This document shows positions 27,683-30,874 of a stretch of 30,874 nt of DNA, in pieces (the stretch's first letter is position 1; every line of letters begins with the position of its first letter). The position numbers and the translations under genes are program-made. Source of the DNA: Acanthaster planci (taxonomy: Eukaryota; Echinodermata; Asteroidea; Valvatida; Acanthasteridae). The stretch covers positions 1,339,300 through 1,370,173 of the forward strand of contig NW_019091405.1 in assembly GCF_001949145.1 (NCBI RefSeq), read 5' to 3'. The notes beneath the pieces were generated by a model. It was not told where the DNA came from. It worked only from the letters and a program-made list of their open reading frames with translations, and made no database searches.

Positions 27683-29464
27683 TCATCTTTTGCCAGGCCT
27701 GGGTGGCCGGTAGCTCGACGTTTGGTGGTCTTTCAAATCAAATCCATCATGGCCCTCCCTGCAGAAATGCACAGCATGAAAAAGTATTGAGAGAACACAG
27801 GATGAATTTCAATGCCTTAAGTTTGTGCGATCTACACATGTAAAGCAATCAAATTCTTTGTTAATTACAAGTTAATAAGACTCCAGTCCAAAAAGACAAA
27901 TTTCTGTGTGAAAAAATATTTGCACTGACAGAGCCAATTTATAATGTTCATGCCATGTGTTATTGTGGGGCGACCATAGGTAGAAACCCACAGATAAATT
28001 TTAAAATACCAAAAATGACTTCCTCTCATTTTTTGTTTATCGCACTATGTTGGAGTATTGGTGACTCAAATTAACAAGCTAAATACATGACTCAACTCTT
28101 GCCTAATGCCTCGACTTGACTTAAGTCACTACGTTACAGTGACTTGACTGGACGCGAGTTACAGAAATTAGTGACTTGTTACAACTCTGGGCGCGCACAC
28201 ACAAGAAAAGTGCATCCAAGTAAATGAGTCGCACGTCCTCAGCGTATACTGTACCAAATGCACATGAGCCCGTGTGTAAACAAGGCGAATTCCCACCAAA
28301 GGAACATCGTTGATTTGTAAAACCCTCTCTTGTTCCCAACTTGGAGTGGACAGTCAGTGCCTCTCCCCAGTTTGCTTGGACAGGGCTTGTGAAATCGACT
28401 TGGTATCGATTTGAAAACAACTCTTTGTCAGGTACCACTCAAGCATCAAGAAAACCTCGAGAATTATTAAGGAACTTTACCTGAAGCATCTTTTGCAGTA
28501 GAGGTCATCATCACATCCGTGGCATCTCAGGGTGGCGTCTTCGTTACAGATGCAGCACCATGGCAACTCATCTGGGTCTGGAGCACTTCCACCATGGAAA
28601 GACTGAAATTTGAAAAGGGGATGGAAAAACTGATGAACCCAAAAGATATTAAAACCCAAGACTGTTTATTTTATGAGATTATTGAAATTAACAGATTCCA
28701 AATTGGTATTTTCATCTTTCACAGCTTTAAGTATTTTACATTTCAAAATAATATGAATAAGATAATAGTGACTCTGCAAAAGCAATAAACATGAAATCAT
28801 CATCTACAAACGCTGTTTTTGCAGCAGAAAAATAGGCACAAGCACAAGGGAAATTTACACTTATACCATTAAAGGGCCTCCATCTTCAGAAACATTCACA
28901 AGTTGTTCTGTGCTTCATCAGGAATGACATTTTTGTGCCCATTCTAATGAAAGCAAGTGCACTGCACATCATGTAGATTTTACTCTTCTGTGCATGTAAG
29001 AGTCTCTTATGAATAACCACAAAGATGTAAAGCCATGTAAATTACTGCAGAGAGTCTAGTACCTTCTGCGTAGATGTCGCTGTTGACTGAGGCTGGCTGT
29101 CCTGTGACGCATAGCCAAGTGCCCCCGTCGTTGCTTCCAACTTATCCTGTTCAAGGAGCTTTCCGTGAAAAAAAATACAATAAACAGAGCCCAGCGGTTA
29201 ACCCTCACTGCAAGACATTTACATGCAATCCACTGACACGTATCACCCAACAGCACCCCCTGAACATGGAAACCAAACAAGTCTGTGTAATCATGACTGG
29301 GCCCAACTAACTGCTGAATACTTAACAGCCAGGAACTACAAGCTGAGTACCTGTTTGATGAGTCTGTTGGAGGCTTCCTCCTCATCCTGTTCCTCATCAA
29401 CCTCCATCTTCTCACCACTGCTGGGTCCCCTGCCACCTTCTGTCGATTCAAAATCATGGTCCAT
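27683..29464 (-). CDS. ZFYVE19: Abscission/NoCut checkpoint regulator, C-terminal four exons
   Basis: ZFYVE19 (ANCHR) acts with CHMP4C to hold VPS4 at the midbody ring and delay abscission. Exons in gene order are 29464-29351 (5' limit uncertain), 29158-29063, 28602-28481 and 27758-27683, all with GT-AG junctions and consistent phases, giving 135 residues. The first is acidic ([18 protein letters not shown]), matching the acidic/helical segment before the tail of the human protein. The third holds the diagnostic zinc cluster, [18 protein letters not shown] then LYCKRCF. The fourth completes it with [19 protein letters not shown] and stops at TGA. The Cys/His spacing resembles a B-box. The N-terminal FYVE domain of the family is not seen in the window; its exons probably lie beyond 30874. 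The ATG at 29464 has a good Kozak context, so a short isoform is possible. Confidence 0.9.
28060..28165. repeat. Degenerate GTGACTTG/GACTTGACT repeats in ZFYVE19 last intron
   Basis: GTGACTCAA, ATGACTCAACT, CGACTTGACTTAAGTCACT, AGTGACTTGACT and AGTGACTTGTTA occur within about 100 bp. They look like decayed short tandem units of GTGACTTGA, partly inverted around TTAAGTCACT. Confidence 0.45.
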
Positions 29465-29862
29465 TGTGTGACAGGTTGTAGTCAATTGACCTATGGCCGT
29501 TTGTGAGTTAACCCTGCCCCTTTGGAGTTTTGTAATTTGTATATCATGTGATAAGGTAACATTTTCACAAGCTGTGTTGACGCAACTCTACCGTGCTAGG
29601 TCAATCCCTTGCCTAAATCTCAGGAAAAAATAGCCAGAAAATACACATAAAGTTTACATGAATCAAAAAGTCCAAAACTAAGAAAAAAAAAGCTTGGGAT
29701 TGGACCGGTACCCCAGTGTGAACAAGAATTGAGATTGGCACATTTGACTTTGGACTTATGACTGGACCTGCTTCATCTGCACTTGAGGCTGTGGCTGAAA
29801 GAAATGGCTATGACTGTTAATGTCAATGTATCAAATAGAAGTTAATGAGGGCTAGTAGCCAC

Positions 29863-29884
29863 AGCCACTTCCCATAGACACATG
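29863..29884. repeat. Short dispersed repeat abutting copy C
   Basis: AGCCACTTCCCATAGACA is shared with 11751-11768. It ends three bases before the TTAA left boundary of the mobile element at 29887, so the element may have inserted into or next to an older repeat. GGCTGTGGCT near 29789 and AGCCACAGCC near 29857 are inverted copies of each other. Confidence 0.4.
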
Positions 29885-29886
29885 CA

Positions 29887-30451
29887 TTAACCACATGCTG
29901 CCAGGGAGCCAGGTTTCGGGCACAAGGGTTTATACACGAAACTGGGGAGCCGGGAACTGGACAAAATAGCTGGGCCTTGTAACAAAAGCCCGTACTCGGA
30001 ACAAAAGACCGAGCTGCTGGGAATTGCTAACACTTTTTCAGTTGTCAATAGCAGAGGAAATCCGTCATTATTTGAGAGAAGCATGTGCAGATTACCTCCG
30101 GGGACAAAGGCACTCCAGCGCTCCAGCAATGAGCGATACATTACCGCTGTAATGTAAGGGCTAATCTGGCCCTTATTGAAAAGATGCCAGTAGCGCACTG
30201 TGTGAGTTTCGGGTACAAAAGAAAGTTACATAACACTGCAAAATCTGAGCGGCAGGCCTGGCTGAAATACTTGGACGTTGATAGATGTTGTCTGCCAGAT
30301 TAGAGTAGTCACCAGACAGTTATTTATGTGGATGTAAACGTCCAGTAAATGAAGCAATGATTTTTTGAAGAATTTTGAAAATGGAAAATCTTGCAAATCC
30401 CCCAGTTTTACGTCATGCAACTTCAAATTCCATCCGGCAGTAAGTGGTTAA
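29887..30451 (-). mobile_element. TTAA-ended nonautonomous element, copy C, longest and complete
   Basis: TTAA at 29887-29890 and 30448-30451 bound a 565-bp unit. Its ends are inverted: TTAACCACATGCTGCC at the left and GGCAGTAAGTGGTTAA at the right. In reverse complement it aligns with copies A and B through GCGCTACTGGCATC, the AGCGCTGGAGTGCC region, and the CTTTTGT-type heptamers. It has about 95 bp more than copy B near the right end. It encodes no transposase. This copy best defines the family termini. Confidence 0.78.
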
Positions 30452-30874
30452 TACCAACCACAAGGCTTTCCTGGTAACCCTAGTCCAAGAACATTAGGTC
30501 TTTGGACACCCTGTTGGTCATTTTGGATGTTTCTTTTTTTTTTACAGAAATGCTTGTGACAGCACAGAAATGTGTCATTGGCAAGCCTTAATTTTCACAA
30601 CAAGGCAAATATAGACACCTAATTTTCAACTGCTGCTTAAAAATCTTGATTAGGTATCTTGCAAAAGACATTTTGGAATGTAAGCTAACTATGGGTTGAA
30701 ATTTTAAACCACTATGCAGATAGACACTGTAAACTGACCTAGCAATAACAAATCTGTTGTCTTGAGCTTGAAAAGACTTGAACTCCTATGTGGATAGATA
30801 GGCAATAACTAGCCTTCTATTGTTTTGAGCTTAGCAAGTCTGAAACCCCTGTGCGGATGGACTTAGCAACTAAA
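30452..30874. other. No feature recognised
   Basis: AT-rich sequence with a T10 run near 30532-30542. No ZFYVE19 FYVE-domain exon or other gene could be identified on either strand. The two blocks near 30730 and 30790 (TCTTGAGCTTGAAAAGACTTGAACTC and TTTTGAGCTTAGCAAGTCTGAAACCC patterns) are loosely repetitive. Confidence 0.35.

Overview
This window looks like nuclear DNA of an animal, probably a marine deuterostome invertebrate and most likely an echinoderm. The evidence is AT-rich intergenic DNA, exons split by GT-AG introns of 0.2-2.4 kb, and three recognisable animal genes: RAD51, NANP (sialic acid synthesis, a mainly deuterostome pathway) and ZFYVE19. The dispersed palindromes TACATGTA and AGGCCTAGGCCT also fit my general impression of echinoderm genomes. 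The phylum is an inference; no species marker is present.

Layout. Positions 1-368 hold the right-hand part of a TTAA-ended mobile element. A possible C-terminal gene end (exons 964-1040 and 1802-1825, +) follows, then a diverged 88-bp direct duplication (1831-2040). About 3.2-14.4 kb holds no gene I recognise, but has two long-armed foldback elements (3960-4218 and 10317-10470). NANP lies on the minus strand (14405-17555, two exons, complete, 247 aa). About 100 bp upstream of its start codon a probable shared promoter leads to RAD51 on the plus strand (19165-25105, nine coding exons, complete, 337 aa). RAD51 introns carry a tRNA-derived SINE, a purine-rich repeat cluster and a second TTAA-ended element. 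RAD51 is tail-to-tail with ZFYVE19 on the minus strand. The last four coding exons of ZFYVE19 (27683-29464, 135 residues) are visible; its FYVE-domain exons are not. A third TTAA-ended element copy lies at 29887-30451, upstream of these exons.

Functional picture. RAD51 is the recombinase of homologous recombination, ZFYVE19/ANCHR is an abscission-checkpoint regulator, and NANP is a cytosolic phosphatase making free sialic acid. They are neighbours rather than a pathway. RAD51-ZFYVE19 proximity recalls human 15q15.1, where both genes lie close together, which suggests old linkage.

I found no CRISPR array, prokaryotic operon or clear new molecular system. The most unusual items are the TTAA-ended element family with one copy 14 bp from a RAD51 splice donor, the two foldbacks, the NANP/RAD51 bidirectional promoter with a YY1-type site on the NANP start codon, and the loss of all Ser/Thr in the RAD51 N-terminal tail.
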